Shown here: positions 9,173-19,402 of the stretch, piece by piece
Layout of the letters: each line of letters starts with the position of its first letter
Position numbering within the stretch: the first letter of the stretch is position 1
Source: Lucinisca nassula
Lineage: Eukaryota; Mollusca; Bivalvia; Lucinida; Lucinidae
Direction: 5' to 3'
Assembly: GCA_963580285.1 (NCBI GenBank)
Contig: OY757024.1
Span: forward strand, 123,628,045-123,692,044
Length of the DNA stretch: 64,000 nt
Program-made: the position numbers and the translations under genes
Notes under the pieces: generated by a model
Told to the model about the DNA's origin: nothing
The model's database searches: none
What the model saw: the letters and a program-made list of their open reading frames with translations, nothing else

Positions 9173-9445
9173 CGAAAATGAAAAAGCCATCAGATCTGGA
9201 TCAACATTATTTTTTGTTGTCTTTTTTATTTTGGTTTTATGTCCCTTTCAAGATTATTTTACTCATAGAGGTGGGCAAAAATGGTAGTACCTGGAGTAAA
9301 ACCTCCTGACCATCCACTGCAGAACTTGGTGTCCCATAGGTGACCCGAGCCAGGCTATAATCACAGAGGTGTAAGACCTAATAATCAAGAGTCAGCACTC
9401 TTATCCACCAGGCCACAGAGACCCATAAACTACACTGTTTGGTAA
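9173..9445 (-). mobile_element. SINE-c inserted in a foldback core
   Basis: SINE-c occupies about 9212-9425. Minus-strand head GTGGCCTGGTGGATAAGAG (A box), AGTGCTGACTCTTG, then body GAGGTTTTACTCCAGG and tail TGAGTAAAATAATCTTGAAA. It is flanked by foldback halves: GCCATCAGATCTGGATC on the left and CTACACTGTTTGG on the right. Confidence 0.65.
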
Positions 9446-9504
9446 GGTAGGGGCTATCCTGCTTAAGACAATAATAACTTGTGCAAAAAAAAGAAGCTTG
9501 AACT

Positions 9505-9690
9505 GCTTTAACCCACAATCACAATAGTCGTCTGCTTTGTCGTCTGCCAGTTACTGTAAAAGTCATTTTTACAAACAATAGAGATCTCTAGGAGCTGTCT
9601 GATCTGGGTCCACACTGTTTTTATGTAAAAATATTTTTAAAAGTTTGCAAGAAGATTCAGCAGATGACATAAGCAAACGACATTTTCAGA
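9505..9690. mobile_element. FB-D foldback MITE (diverged)
   Basis: Left end CTTTAACCCACAATCACAAT, core TTTTTACAAACAATAGAGATC with CTGATCTGGGTCCACACTG, right arm AGATTCAGCAGATGACATAAG. That right arm recurs in FB-D copies at 13.2, 25.0 and 35.4 kb. Confidence 0.55.
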
Positions 9691-9754
9691 TGTATTTTTT
9701 CTTGCCATTTTCATTCCAACTGTTATTTATTACTCATAGCTAAAGGCTCTGTCA

Positions 9755-11249
9755 CATCATCATCATCAACAGATTAACGTGCATGTACAGGGGCAAGGTC
9801 CACATAAGTAGGCCCCCTTCCAGGTAGCTGGCTTGCTGCACGCATGGCAGATCTTACACCAGATCTCCAGGCCTGTCTATCATGAGGATCGAAAACAGAG
9901 AGCTTCCATTCTCTGCAATCTCTTTCTGTCAGCTGCTTCCAGGTCATCTTGGGCCTTCCAGGCCCCCCCTTTCCACCTACCTGCATGTCACTGGCAGTCT
10001 TGACTGCACCGCTGGAGCGTTCCACATGTCCATACCAGCGGAGCCTTCTTTCAGGATGAGGTCCAGGTCCTCAATGCCAAGATGCTCAAGTAACTCACTG
10101 GACCTGATGGTGACAGTGTCCTGTGGCTTGACATTGCAGATCTGTCTGATCATTGCCCTGTCATTCCGCTGAAGACGTTGGAGGTTTGGCTTTGTCAATG
10201 GCCATGTCTCACTGGCATGGAGCATTGCACTCCGCACACAAGAGCTGTACACACGGCCACGTGTCTTGAACGAGAGGTGGCGGGAAGAGAGAACTGGTAG
10301 CAACTTCTTGAATTTCTTCCAGGCTGTTTTCACACATGTGGTTGAAAGGTCGCAACCACCCGCTGCTGAGAGCATATCACCTAGGTAGCAAAAGGAAGCT
10401 ACAACCTCCAGCTTGTCAGATCCGACTTGGAGTTCCTTCTTACAGAATATACTGTTGCTGCCCACTTAGTGCGACACACAGCGCATGGGAACTGGCCTGT
10501 ACTCTGCAGGAGGTCCAGACCTGAACCACAGATCATGATCTTTGTCTTTCCTGCATTCACTTTCAGCCCTTTCACCTCCATTGCATCTTTCCAAGTTAAG
10601 AGCCTCCTGACTGTGAGTGACACATTCCTCAAGGGATTCAGCTATGATGACAAGGTCATCAGCATACAGGTCCTCCCAGGGGACTCCAGAGTGGAACTCG
10701 CATGACAAGGCTTCAAGCACAATGATGAAAAGCAGAGCCTTGATGAACACTTTCACTTGGAATTCTTCACTGTAACCATCACCAACACGGACACGGCTCC
10801 GAGTATTAGCATACATCCCTTGGACCAGTTGCACAATCCACTCTTCCACTCCAAGTTTTCTAAGTGCCCACCAGATGACTTTCCGAGGGACTCGATCAAA
10901 TGCCTTTTCCAGGTCTACAAAAGCCTCGTAGAGTCTCCTGTTGGCTGCCAGATACTTCTCCTGGAGCTGCCGTACAACAAAAATTGCATCTGTTGTGCCT
11001 CTTCCAGGCACGAAGCAAAACTGGGAATGTTCGATGGACACCAACTGCCTAATGAGGCCATCCACAATCCTCTCCGGGACTTTCATGACCTGTTCTGTCA
11101 GCTTGAGACCACGATAGTTGCCATGTTCCAATGCATCGCCCTTGCCCTTGTAGAAACAGACAATGAAACTCTGTTCCCAGTCACAGGGTACCTTTCCATC
11201 ACAGATGATTGCAGCTGCAAGGTTGCAGATCATTGAGGCACCCGCAAAA
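9755..11249 (-). pseudogene. LINE (CR1/L2-like) 3' portion, 5'-truncated and broken
   Basis: Minus-strand pieces in order: 11249-10466 (fingers/palm: SQFCFVPGRGTTDAIFVV, AFVDLEKAFDRVPRKVIWW, catalytic DLYADDLVIIAESLEE), then 10632-10440 after a frameshift (RRLLTWKDAMEVKGLKVN, CAVCRT), then 10465-9977 (KLEVVASFCYLGDMLSAAGG, LQRLQRNDRAMIRQI), then 10025-9774 after another frameshift (GRPKMTWKQLTERDCREWK), ending PVHAR and stop. The motif-B segment with QG before LLFIIVLEALS is replaced by VKVFIKA. Between CRT and the KELQVG segment a Cys/His finger that I expect in this family is absent. The 3' end is a short TGATGATGATG repeat, as in CR1/L2-type tails. It starts abruptly at about 11249. Non-functional. 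Confidence 0.8.
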
Positions 11250-11892
11250 TTTTGCTGTAAAATTTTAGAGGAACTTACTCCAATGTATGAAAAAATAGCT
11301 AATATGCTGGCATACATGTAAGTTGAATGAAAAAATTGAAGTGGAAACCTCTTCTTGGACATACATCATATACGTGAGCTGAACCTATGAGAATCTTGAC
11401 CATAACTTATCCCTAGTGAGTATAGATCTTAGAGCTCAAATATCCAAATTTTACTTAGCATAGTAAGTAAGTTTAAACTTACCTGTCAGAAAGTCGAGTT
11501 TTGCTTTTTTGCTCCATTGTCAATTTAAAATATATCTATATATTCTATCTTTCCCAAATCTATATTAAATATATCTTTCCGAATATTTTCCAAATGTCTA
11601 CAGTCTGGGATGAATCAATATGAACGCTACATATCCAAAATATCACTTTTCTGCAATCGACAATATTTTGATGAGAACATTCCGATTTAAGTGTTTTAGG
11701 AAATAAGCTGAAATATGGTGTAAATACTAACTAAAAATATTAACCTTTTGTGCAATTAAAAATTGACAGCTATCTATCAAACTGTCAGCGTCTTTTGATG
11801 TCTGTATGGTAATTTGCTTGCTATGAGTCTATCAAAAATAGTATTAAAAGTGACACCTTTGCAGTATCATTATTACATATACAGTCAACCCT
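11250..11892. other. AT-rich stretch with one candidate exon
   Basis: No repeat recognised. On the minus strand a short ATG-initiated segment (11517 down to 11483) ends at a strong donor, CAG|GTAAGT. It reads MEQKSKTRLSD. This could be a lone 5' coding exon or chance. Confidence 0.25.
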
Positions 11893-12201
11893 GCTGGCCT
11901 TGGTAGCTCAGTCTATCGGATGCGCTTCTGACTGGTGATCAGGTGGACGCTGGTTTCATACCTGCCGGGGTCAGCAAGATTCCTTTGTGGAGTTTGATCA
12001 TGAAATCTTTTCTGCAGTCATTCTCTCCCATCCGCTGATTCAAGAAGGGCAGTTGTCAGATTCTGGCGAAAGAATGTGCACTTTACTGGTTAACAGCTTA
12101 TGTATAAGCCTGCCCAGGAAAAGTGCGGATAGGTAAACGGACTGGCTCAAAAGTAACCTAAATAGTGTTGACTGGGCTGTTAAACTCCAATACAAACAAA
12201 C
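11893..12201 (+). mobile_element. SINE-a, full length (~309 bp)
   Basis: Head TGGCCTTGGTAGCTCAGTC (A box), CTGACTGGTGATCAGG, degenerate B box GGTTTCATACC, body TTCAAGAAGGGCAGTTGTC, AAGCCTGCCCAGGAAAAGTG, tail TGACTGGGCTGTTAAACTCC ending ACAAACAAAC. Possible imperfect 8-bp TSD (TCAACCCT / TCAGCCCT). Best-preserved SINE-a in the window. Confidence 0.82.
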
Positions 12202-12738
12202 ATTCAGCCCTCTTTATACTGACATTTGATATAATGATGAAACATGTTATAATAACCATTTCACTGCAATGATTCCTTAGCTCAAGATGAGCCGATTAAT
12301 AGAGATATTCAAGAATATTGTAATTATTTAATACATTTGTTTCTTGGGGTAAATAAGGAAACCTGAGTTCTTTATTACCGATTATACTACTCATGTGGAT
12401 TCGATCTTTATAGCAACAAATTCGCTACAGCGGCAAATTGTTAGGATACAAATAATGTCCTTATTGCGAGGGTCCTCTGCATAATGAAACTTCAAGGGCT
12501 CAGACACTGATCCCTCATTTCCCAAGCCTGATTCAAACTCGCTCCTGAGTCCCTAGGGAAGTTGTCCTCGGACAGATATAATTAGGATACTTTGAGCAGA
12601 CTTTTTTCAGTTTATCTTGAAAATGTTTGTGTCTTAAAATAAGTGTACCCATTGGAACCATCTTGATATGGTGATTCTAATGAGTACAAACAACATACAT
12701 TCATTTGACAGAACATTGTTAAGTATTCCTGGAGAAAT
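12202..12738. other. Unassigned stretch
   Basis: No gene or repeat recognised. AT-rich with only short open frames. Confidence 0.35.
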
Positions 12739-13131
12739 AGGTTGGGCTGTATGGTGTTTCAAGGCAAAGCTGAATCAGACCCATACATGAGTACTGGTAA
12801 ATCCCTTAGAGGGTCTAAGCTGGTGCGAGTCGGACCACCCATGCATATAAACTATAGGATTAGGAATGAACTCCATTTTTGTGGATTTTATTGATCCACA
12901 AAATGACAATTCATTCCTTGTCATCAAAATATAAAACTTATAACCTGTCACTGTGTGATATAGTTCTGAGATTCTTGCTCATGGAATTTATCAAAGTATA
13001 AAACTTCTATTTCAACCAATCAAATCACTCGAGATATATTAAATGATGGAGAATTGGAAATATTGTATGGAAGGGCTTGAGATGTCATTTCATCTCAATG
13101 TCGAGTAAAAGTCCCACAAAACTGGAAGCAA
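12739..13131 (+). mobile_element. SINE-b split by a ~220-bp foldback insert
   Basis: Left half 12739-12858 runs from GGTTGGGCTGTATGGTG to CATGCATATAAACTAT. Right half 13074-13131 resumes at AAGGGCTTGAGATGTCATTT. The insert (about 12859-13073) starts with a hairpin pairing GGAATGAACTCCATTTTTGTG with CACAAAATGACAATTCATTCC. Confidence 0.6.
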
Positions 13132-13174
13132 CAGCAGACATTTCACATGTAATATCAAGCCTTATTTTCTCTAA

Positions 13175-13335
13175 AAAATAAAAAACTAACCCTTAAAACA
13201 CACAAAAAACCTGCAACTGAAATTGTTTTCAGTTTTGGTCATCTGCTAAATATTCTTGCAAAAGTTTCAAACCTAGTTTTGTATACAGGCAAACAATTTG
13301 GATCCTGATCAGACTGCTCCAGTCTAGGCTGGGTC
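13175..13335. mobile_element. FB-D fragment
   Basis: CTAACCCTTAAAACACAC, TGGTCATCTGCTAAATATTC, and core ATTTGGATCCTGATCAGACTG. The right part is missing. Confidence 0.45.
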
Positions 13336-13342
13336 AATACTT

Positions 13343-13523
13343 TCTGCAACAGTGAGTGAGTGAGTGTTTGAGTTTTATACCCCACCAACAGCTAAGGTCA
13401 TACGGAGACTGGACCTCAGTTTAAAGACTCATCCGAAAGTCTGGAGAAGCCCGGGAGGAATTCTGCAAGCCCTGGTTTACAAGGCGAGTAGCGTAACCAC
13501 TGCACGACTGAGGCTTCTAATTG
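13343..13523 (-). mobile_element. SINE-e, near full length
   Basis: Minus-strand head GAAGCCTCAGTCGTGCAGTGG, TTACGCTACTCGCCTTGTA, B-box region GAATTCCTCCCGGGCTTC, then AGACTTTCGGATGAGTCTTT and tail GACCTTAGCTGTTGGTGGG ending in (CACT)n. Confidence 0.72.
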
Positions 13524-13615
13524 CAACAGTGACTTTTAAAGTAAGCAACAGAGCAGACAACAATTGTTGTGATTGGCATCTCAAGGGTAAATACTTTGAA
13601 AATGTTGTATGCGCT

Positions 13616-13811
13616 TTAACCCGTTTTGTACCAAATGGAATCTTCCATCTTATATATAGCAGGAGTCCATTTCAAAATTTAGGGGTGTCAAGTTGTGTTT
13701 TTTGCAAACAGTGTAGGCCCTGATCAGATGCCGCAGAACGCGGCGTCTGATCTGGGCCTGCACTGTTTGCCAAGGCACCCATTTTGGGGTTTCCAGTACA
13801 AAATAGGTTGT
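13616..13811. mobile_element. FB-B foldback MITE
   Basis: TTAACCCGTTTTGTACCAAA to CCAGTACAAAATAGGTTGT. Core TTTGCAAACAGTGTAGGCCC, turning at GCCGCAGAACGCGGC, then GGGCCTGCACTGTTTGCC. The right end has lost TTAA. Confidence 0.78.
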
Positions 13812-13867
13812 GGGCTAAGTAGATACATGTACTATAACAATGTGAGGCAGGAAATAATACCATAATG

Positions 13868-14075
13868 ATCCTAACTATTGGGACAGGCAAATCTGAACAA
13901 ACAGTGTAGACACAGATTAGACTGCTCCTGTAGGAGCAGCCTGATCAGGGTCTACACTGTTTGCCATTTGGTCTCCTTTTTGGACTCCTTGCTAGATCGC
14001 TAAACAAATCCGTTAAAAGTTTAGGAGAGCGACACCAAATCCTCAAGGTGTCCATGGTCTTAGGATTTTTACAGT
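13868..14075. mobile_element. FB-E foldback MITE
   Basis: AACTATTGGGACAGGCAAAT, core ACAAACAGTGTAGACACAG with inverted GGTCTACACTGTTTGCC, then TTTTTGGACTCCTTGCTAG, diagnostic of FB-E (also at 22.65 and 25.3 kb). Confidence 0.6.
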
Positions 14076-14169
14076 AATCTAAACCACATCCACAATCAAT
14101 CTACTGAGAGTACTGATGTGTCAATTGTCCCTGTGAGTGCAGGTTGGGGAAGAAGTCCTGGACTGACAT

Positions 14170-14272
14170 TTAACCCTTATCCTGCTGAATAATTTAAGTA
14201 GCCTCACCCATTTCTGACTATCAGCCAATCAGATTACACCATCTGATCTGGATCTACACTCTTTGTAAACTA
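14170..14272. mobile_element. FB-A fragment
   Basis: TTAACCCTTATCCTGCTG followed by the CACCCATTTCTGACTATCAG arm and half of the core (GATCTGGATCTACACTC). Confidence 0.6.
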
Positions 14273-14284
14273 GAGAAAGCGACC

Positions 14285-15421
14285 AGTGGGTCATGTATAC
14301 CCCCGGCCAGTGCCACCCTCTGATATATCTTTCGAGCTTGTATGTAATATGAATGAAGATGTCAAGAAACTATAAGAATCTATAAATGTGCTTGTTAAAG
14401 CTAAACCAAACATAAAATTTACAAATGGACCATGGGCATGAGGGAATCAAAGTTACTGAAGGGGTTGGGGGCATCAATGCTACCGAAGCAGCAGGGTGGG
14501 TAATGCATCAATGAAATCTTTGGACTGGTATGCAACATTGATGCAAGTATCAATTAAATTGGTCTTAGAGTTTAGAAAATACAGGCCCCCGCCCATCGGG
14601 GCTTGAAGAAACAGATGGGCTGCATGTTGCTTCCAGGCAGAGCTGAAACCGACCAGCATACTAGTACTGGTAAACCCCTTAGAGGATCTAAGCCTGCCCA
14701 CGCAAAGCGGTGCGAATCGGCCCGTCCATGCTTATAAACCCTATTGCTTTCATTGGGCGGCAGGGCTTGAGAAGTCATTTCATCTCAATGCCAGGTAAAA
14801 GTCCCACAAAATTTGAAGCAACGTCTCCAAAATGACCTTTATAGTGTTGACGGGGAAGTTAAACCTCAAAGCAAACAAACAAACAAAAGAACATACAGGC
14901 ATCTATAAACTTCGTCAAAAACTTTAACCAAATGTAAACTTTCTAAGTCTGTGACCTTGAAGTAAAGGTCACCATGGGTGGGAAGGGACATACATCATGA
15001 AATCTTTGGATTGCTATGCAACACTGAATCAAGTATCAACTGAATTTGTCTTAGAGTTTAGAACATACAGGCATCTATAAACTTTGTCATTAAACGTTAA
15101 CCAAACGTAAAATTTCTAAGTTTGTGACCTTGACCTCAAGGTCACTGTGGGGGATGGGGGGACATACATCAATGAAATCTCTAGACCAGTATGTAACTTC
15201 AGTGTAAGATCAACTAAATCTATCAAAGGGTTCAGAAGACAAATCTCTTAGAAACTTTAACACAAAACATTAACCAAAATGTTAACAGACGGACGGATGG
15301 ACGGAAGGGGATGGATGGACGGATGGAAGGACAGACATATGGATGGATGGATGGGTGGACGAAGGAAATGACAAAAACTATATACCCCCATAGCATACTT
15401 CGTATGCCGGGGGCATAATAA
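14285..15421 (+). mobile_element. Pearl-type element with SINE-b insertion
   Basis: Left end GTATACCCCCGGCCAGTG. Core units share TTAGAGTTTAGAACATACAGG, CATCTATAAACTTTGTC and GACCTTGA. A GGACGGATGGACGG microsatellite lies at about 15289-15362. The right-end hairpin contains TATACCCCCATAGCATAC and GTATGCCGGGGGCATAATAA. A SINE-b splits one core unit. Confidence 0.65.
14587..14887 (+). mobile_element. SINE-b, full length (301 bp), 13-bp TSD
   Basis: TSD AGAAAATACAGGC (14574-14586) and AGAACATACAGGC (14888-14900), one mismatch. Complete head CCCCGCCCATCGGGGC to tail ACCTCAAAGCAAACAAAC. Confidence 0.85.
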
Positions 15422-15481
15422 GGGGTTGTCGTGAACAGCGGGATATTTAGGGTTAAACTGTTTCGTTTAAACTTCAATTCC

Positions 15482-15565
15482 AGTTTTTTAGCAAACAATG
15501 TAGACCCAGATCAGATGCCGCAACAACGCCACATTGCAGGTCTTGGGGTCTACACTGTTTGCCAA
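15482..15565. mobile_element. Foldback core fragment
   Basis: TTTAGCAAACAATGTAGACCC and GGGTCTACACTGTTTGCC around CAGATGCCGCAAC. No terminal arms. Confidence 0.5.
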
Positions 15566-15719
15566 GCCCAACCCATAATTCCAGTCCAGATTCTTTTCTA
15601 TAGATAACCCTCTTATGCAACACTGAACTTGAAGTGGCTATTTTCTAAAAATAATCATAGACCTATACAAGTCAATGACAGTCATGTGGACTTTAGCAAT
15701 GAAGAGCTTATAAAATTAT

Positions 15720-15937
15720 ACTAACCCCATTTTGTACCAGAAACCCAAAATAGATAATTGGCAAACAGTGCAGACAAAGATCAGACACCACGGTGTGCGG
15801 CATCTGATCAGGGCCTGCACCATTTGCATAAAGTTAAGCTATTTTCCTAACAAATTTTGAAGAAAATACCACTTGACACCCCTAAATTTCGAAATGGACT
15901 CCAAGGGAGATTCCATTTGGTACAAAAAATGGGTTAA
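15720..15937. mobile_element. FB-B foldback MITE
   Basis: TAACCCCATTTTGTACCAG to TGGTACAAAAAATGGGTTAA. Core TTGGCAAACAGTGCAGAC to GGGCCTGCACCATTTGC. Spacer CACCCCTAAATTTCGAAATG. Confidence 0.78.
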
Positions 15938-16129
15938 GAATTTTTGGTTGACTGACAAACAATTGACCCAAAAACGTGTTGAACAATTTTCATTAGGGTC
16001 ACTTGTAGGGTAATCCAAGGGAGGTAACACTTCAAGCCTGCACTCACAAATGTTTTCTTGTTTGCTTCCCCTGTTGTGTTCTATACTTAAGATGCCAATC
16101 ACCTCACTTGTCCGTGAAATGAAGACCCC

Positions 16130-16355
16130 CTAAACCCTACTTCATAAAGGAAAAACTGGGGTTTACAGGGGTATACATTATTTTTTCTTATTTCTACTCC
16201 AAGACATAGGTTGTGGGTACTCGTTAGAACCGCCTCAATGAGGTGGTTCCAACAAGCACACACAACCTATGTTTTAAGCATTTATAAGTAATATATCACG
16301 GATTTTCATCAGAAAAGTAGAGCCATTTTGGAGATGTGAAAAATGCACTTTGTCG
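16130..16355. mobile_element. MH hairpin MITE, partial
   Basis: GGGGTTTACAGGGGTATAC arm, then the hairpin at 16203-16274 (ATAGGTTGTGGGTACTCG pairing with CACACACAACCTAT), then ATATCACGGATTTTCATC. The outer ACACGCC termini are not recognisable. Confidence 0.62.
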
Positions 16356-16552
16356 CACAGGTGTGATATCATAATGCAACAACTGTTGTCTACTGATTAT
16401 TTTAATAGTCATGCATTGTTGCAAAAAGTGAGAATCCAGATCAGAAGGGTCCAGATAGTTTGCTTGTATGCCCCAAAAAAATGTGTTTGAAAAGTTAGCA
16501 GGAAGATGCAGAAGACAACATACTCAGACATTTAATGATGGTGATAAGGGGA

Positions 16553-16608
16553 TGATAATAATAATAATTATAATAATAATAATAATAATAATGATAATAA
16601 TAATACTT
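16553..16608. repeat. (ATA)n microsatellite
   Basis: About 56 bp of imperfect ATA/AAT repeat. Confidence 0.9.
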
Positions 16609-16609
16609 A

Positions 16610-16942
16610 TTAACATAACATGTATAACAGAGAAATCTCATGATTTCTACAAGACAGGGTATTGTCATTTGTTCTACGAAGAAATATTTTAAATATTTAA
16701 ATTTCCGCACAAGATTATTACTATTTAAAGCAGGAATAACCTGCTATTCTTGATGTCACCTCAACAAACTTCACCTCAACAGCATCACAAACATTCAGAA
16801 TGCATGACATTTGACTAGAATGCAGTGTTGAAACAAAGACAACATGGACATAACCACTGAATAAAAAGTATGTTTTATCGTAATAATATCGCTGGGATTG
16901 ACATTACAATAAACAACCACCACTCCTATGCTTTCACTCTGC
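16610..16942. other. Unassigned stretch
   Basis: No gene or repeat recognised. Confidence 0.3.
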
Positions 16943-17089
16943 TTAACCCTTATCCTGCTGTTCACGACAACCCCTATCTTTGCAAACAGTGTAGATCCAG
17001 ATCAGATGGCTTCTGATCAGGATCTACACTGTTTGGCATGCAGCTTTTTAATGGGGGTGGCTTAGTTTTGGCAGCAGGATAAGGGTTAA
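16943..17089. mobile_element. FB-A foldback MITE, short form (147 bp)
   Basis: TTAACCCTTATCCTGCTG to CAGCAGGATAAGGGTTAA. The core is complete but the AT-rich right arm is mostly deleted (CAGCTTTTTAATGGGGGTGG). A different deletion derivative of the same parent. Confidence 0.82.
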
Positions 17090-17294
17090 ATCTTTTTTAA
17101 TCTACAGGGAACCAATAATGTATTCCAATACTGTTGGCTAACAGACCCAAGAGTCTGATAGGGACATCATATGGCATACAGCTTATGTTTTATTCAAACA
17201 TCTATAACGAGTTGAAAAAAAAAATTAAAGTAGAAAAAAAAAACCAACACAATTCCACACTCCAGCAAAGCAGCCACATGTTTAATATACATGT

Positions 17295-17402
17295 AGTTCC
17301 AGCTCACTAAGCGGTTTACCAGTACTCGTGTGCAGTCAGATTCAGCTCTGCGTGGAAGCATCATGCAGTCCATCTATTTATTAAAGCCCTGATGGGCAGG
17401 GG
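17295..17402 (-). mobile_element. SINE-b head fragment
   Basis: Contains the head half only, from CACTAAGCGGTTTACCAG to AAGCCCTGATGGGCAGGG. The tail half is absent, opposite to the usual 5' truncation. Confidence 0.65.
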
Positions 17403-17640
17403 TGGTTTGCAGATCAGTCTGTGCATCCACATACACATGAGACTCCCTCATTTTGACACTAGTTTTTGGCCAAAAAATGCCGAGTCTCCCTCATGTGAAC
17501 TGAGAATTTACCTATACATATGTACATTCATTACATGTAATAAGAATCTGCCACATCAAAATGGTCAATCTCACTAATACAGTTGAAAAAAATCATCACA
17601 TGTATGCATCCACATAGTCTGACCAGCGTCTTTTTTCACT

Positions 17641-17929
17641 GTTTGTTTGTATTGGAGTTTAACGGCTAAGTCAACACTATTTTAGGTCATTTTAGAGCCG
17701 GTCAGTTTACCTATCCACACTTTTCCTGGGCAGGCTTCTTTATACGTAAGTTGGCAGTGCACATTCTTTCGCCAGAAATTGACAACTGACCATCTTGAAT
17801 CAGGGGAAGGGAGAGATTGACCTTAGAAAAGACTTCATGATCAATCAGATCTCCAAGAAAGAGTGTTGCCGACAACGGCGGGTATCCAACCCACATCCTC
17901 CTGATCACCAGTCAGATGCTCATCCATCA
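17641..17929 (-). mobile_element. SINE-a copy
   Basis: Minus-strand GGATGAGCATCTGACTGGTG, TGGATACCCGCCG, body TTCAAGATGGTCAGTTGTC, tail TTAGCCGTTAAACTCC and ACAAACAAAC. Confidence 0.72.
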
Positions 17930-19402
17930 TTTTCACTGCTATCTAAAATTTCAAGACTGTTGTTAGTCTGTGTAGCAAACAAAAGTCTCTTAATCCTTAT
18001 CCTGCTCTTCACAACAACCCCTATCTTTGCAAACAGTGTAGATCCAGATCAGATGGCTTCTGAAGAAGCCTTATCTTGCTGTTCACAACAACCCCTATCT
18101 TTGCAAACAGTGTAGATCCAGATCAGATGGCTTCTGAAGAAGCCTTATCTTGCTGTTCACAACAACCCCTATCTTTGCAAACAGTGTAGATCCAGATCAG
18201 ATGGCTTCTGAAGAAGCCTTATCCTGCTCTTCACAACAACCCCTATCTTTGCAAACAGTGTAGATCCAGATCAGATGGCTTCTGAAGAAGCCTAATCCTG
18301 CTGTTCACGCCAACCCCTGTCTTTGCAAACAGTGTAGATCCAGATCAGATGGCTTCTGAAGAAGCCTAATCCTGCTGTTCACGCCAACCCCTATCTTTGC
18401 AAACAGTGTAGATCCAGATCAGATGGCTTCTGAAGAAGCCTTATCCTGCTCTTCACAACAACCCCTATCTTTGCAAACAGTGTAGATCCAGATCAGATGG
18501 CTTCTGAAGAAGCCTAATCCTGCTGTTCACGCCAACCCCTGTCTTTGCAAACAGTGTAGATCCATATCAGATGGCTTCTGAAGAAGCCTAATCCTGCTGT
18601 TCACGCCAACCCCTATCTTTGCAAACAGTGTAGATCCAGATCAGATGGCTTCTGAAGAAGCCTAATCCTGCTGTTCACGCCAACCCCTGTCTTTGCGAAC
18701 AGTGTAGATCCAGATCAGATGGCTTCTGAAGAAGCCTTATCCTGCTGTTCACGACAACCCCTATCTTTGGAAACAGTGTAGATCCAGATCAGATGGCTTC
18801 TGAAGAAGCCTTATCTTGCTGTTCACAACAACCCCTATCTTTGCAAACAGTGTAGATCCAGATCAGATGGCTTCTGAAGAAGCCTTATCTTGCTGTTCAC
18901 AACAACCCCTATCTTTGCAAACAGTGTAGATCCAGATCAGATGGCTCCTGAAGAAGCCTTATCCTGCTCTTCACAACAACCCCTATCTTTGCAAACAGTG
19001 TAGATCCAGATCAGATGGCTTCTGAAGAAGCCTTATCTTGCTGTTCACAACAACCCATATCTTTGCAAACAGTGTAGATCCAGATCAGATGGCTTCTGAA
19101 GAAGCCTAATCCTGCTGTTCACGCCAACCCCTGTCTTTGCAAACAGTGTAGATCCAGATCAGATGGCTTCTGAAGAAGCCTAATCCTGCTGTTCATGCCA
19201 ACCCCTATCTTTGCAAACAGTGTAGATCCAGATCAGATGGCTTCTGAAGAAGCCTAATCCTGCTGTTCATGCCAACCCCTGTCTTTGCAAACAGTGTAGA
19301 TCCAGATCAGATGGCTTCTGAAGAAGCCTTATCCTGCTGTTCACAACAACCCCTATCTTTGCAAACAGTGTAGATCCAGATCAGATGGCTTCTGAAGAAG
19401 CC

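Noticed and set aside
9977..11362. A functional reverse-transcriptase gene
   Set aside because: Several frameshifts, missing motif-B QG block and 5' truncation.
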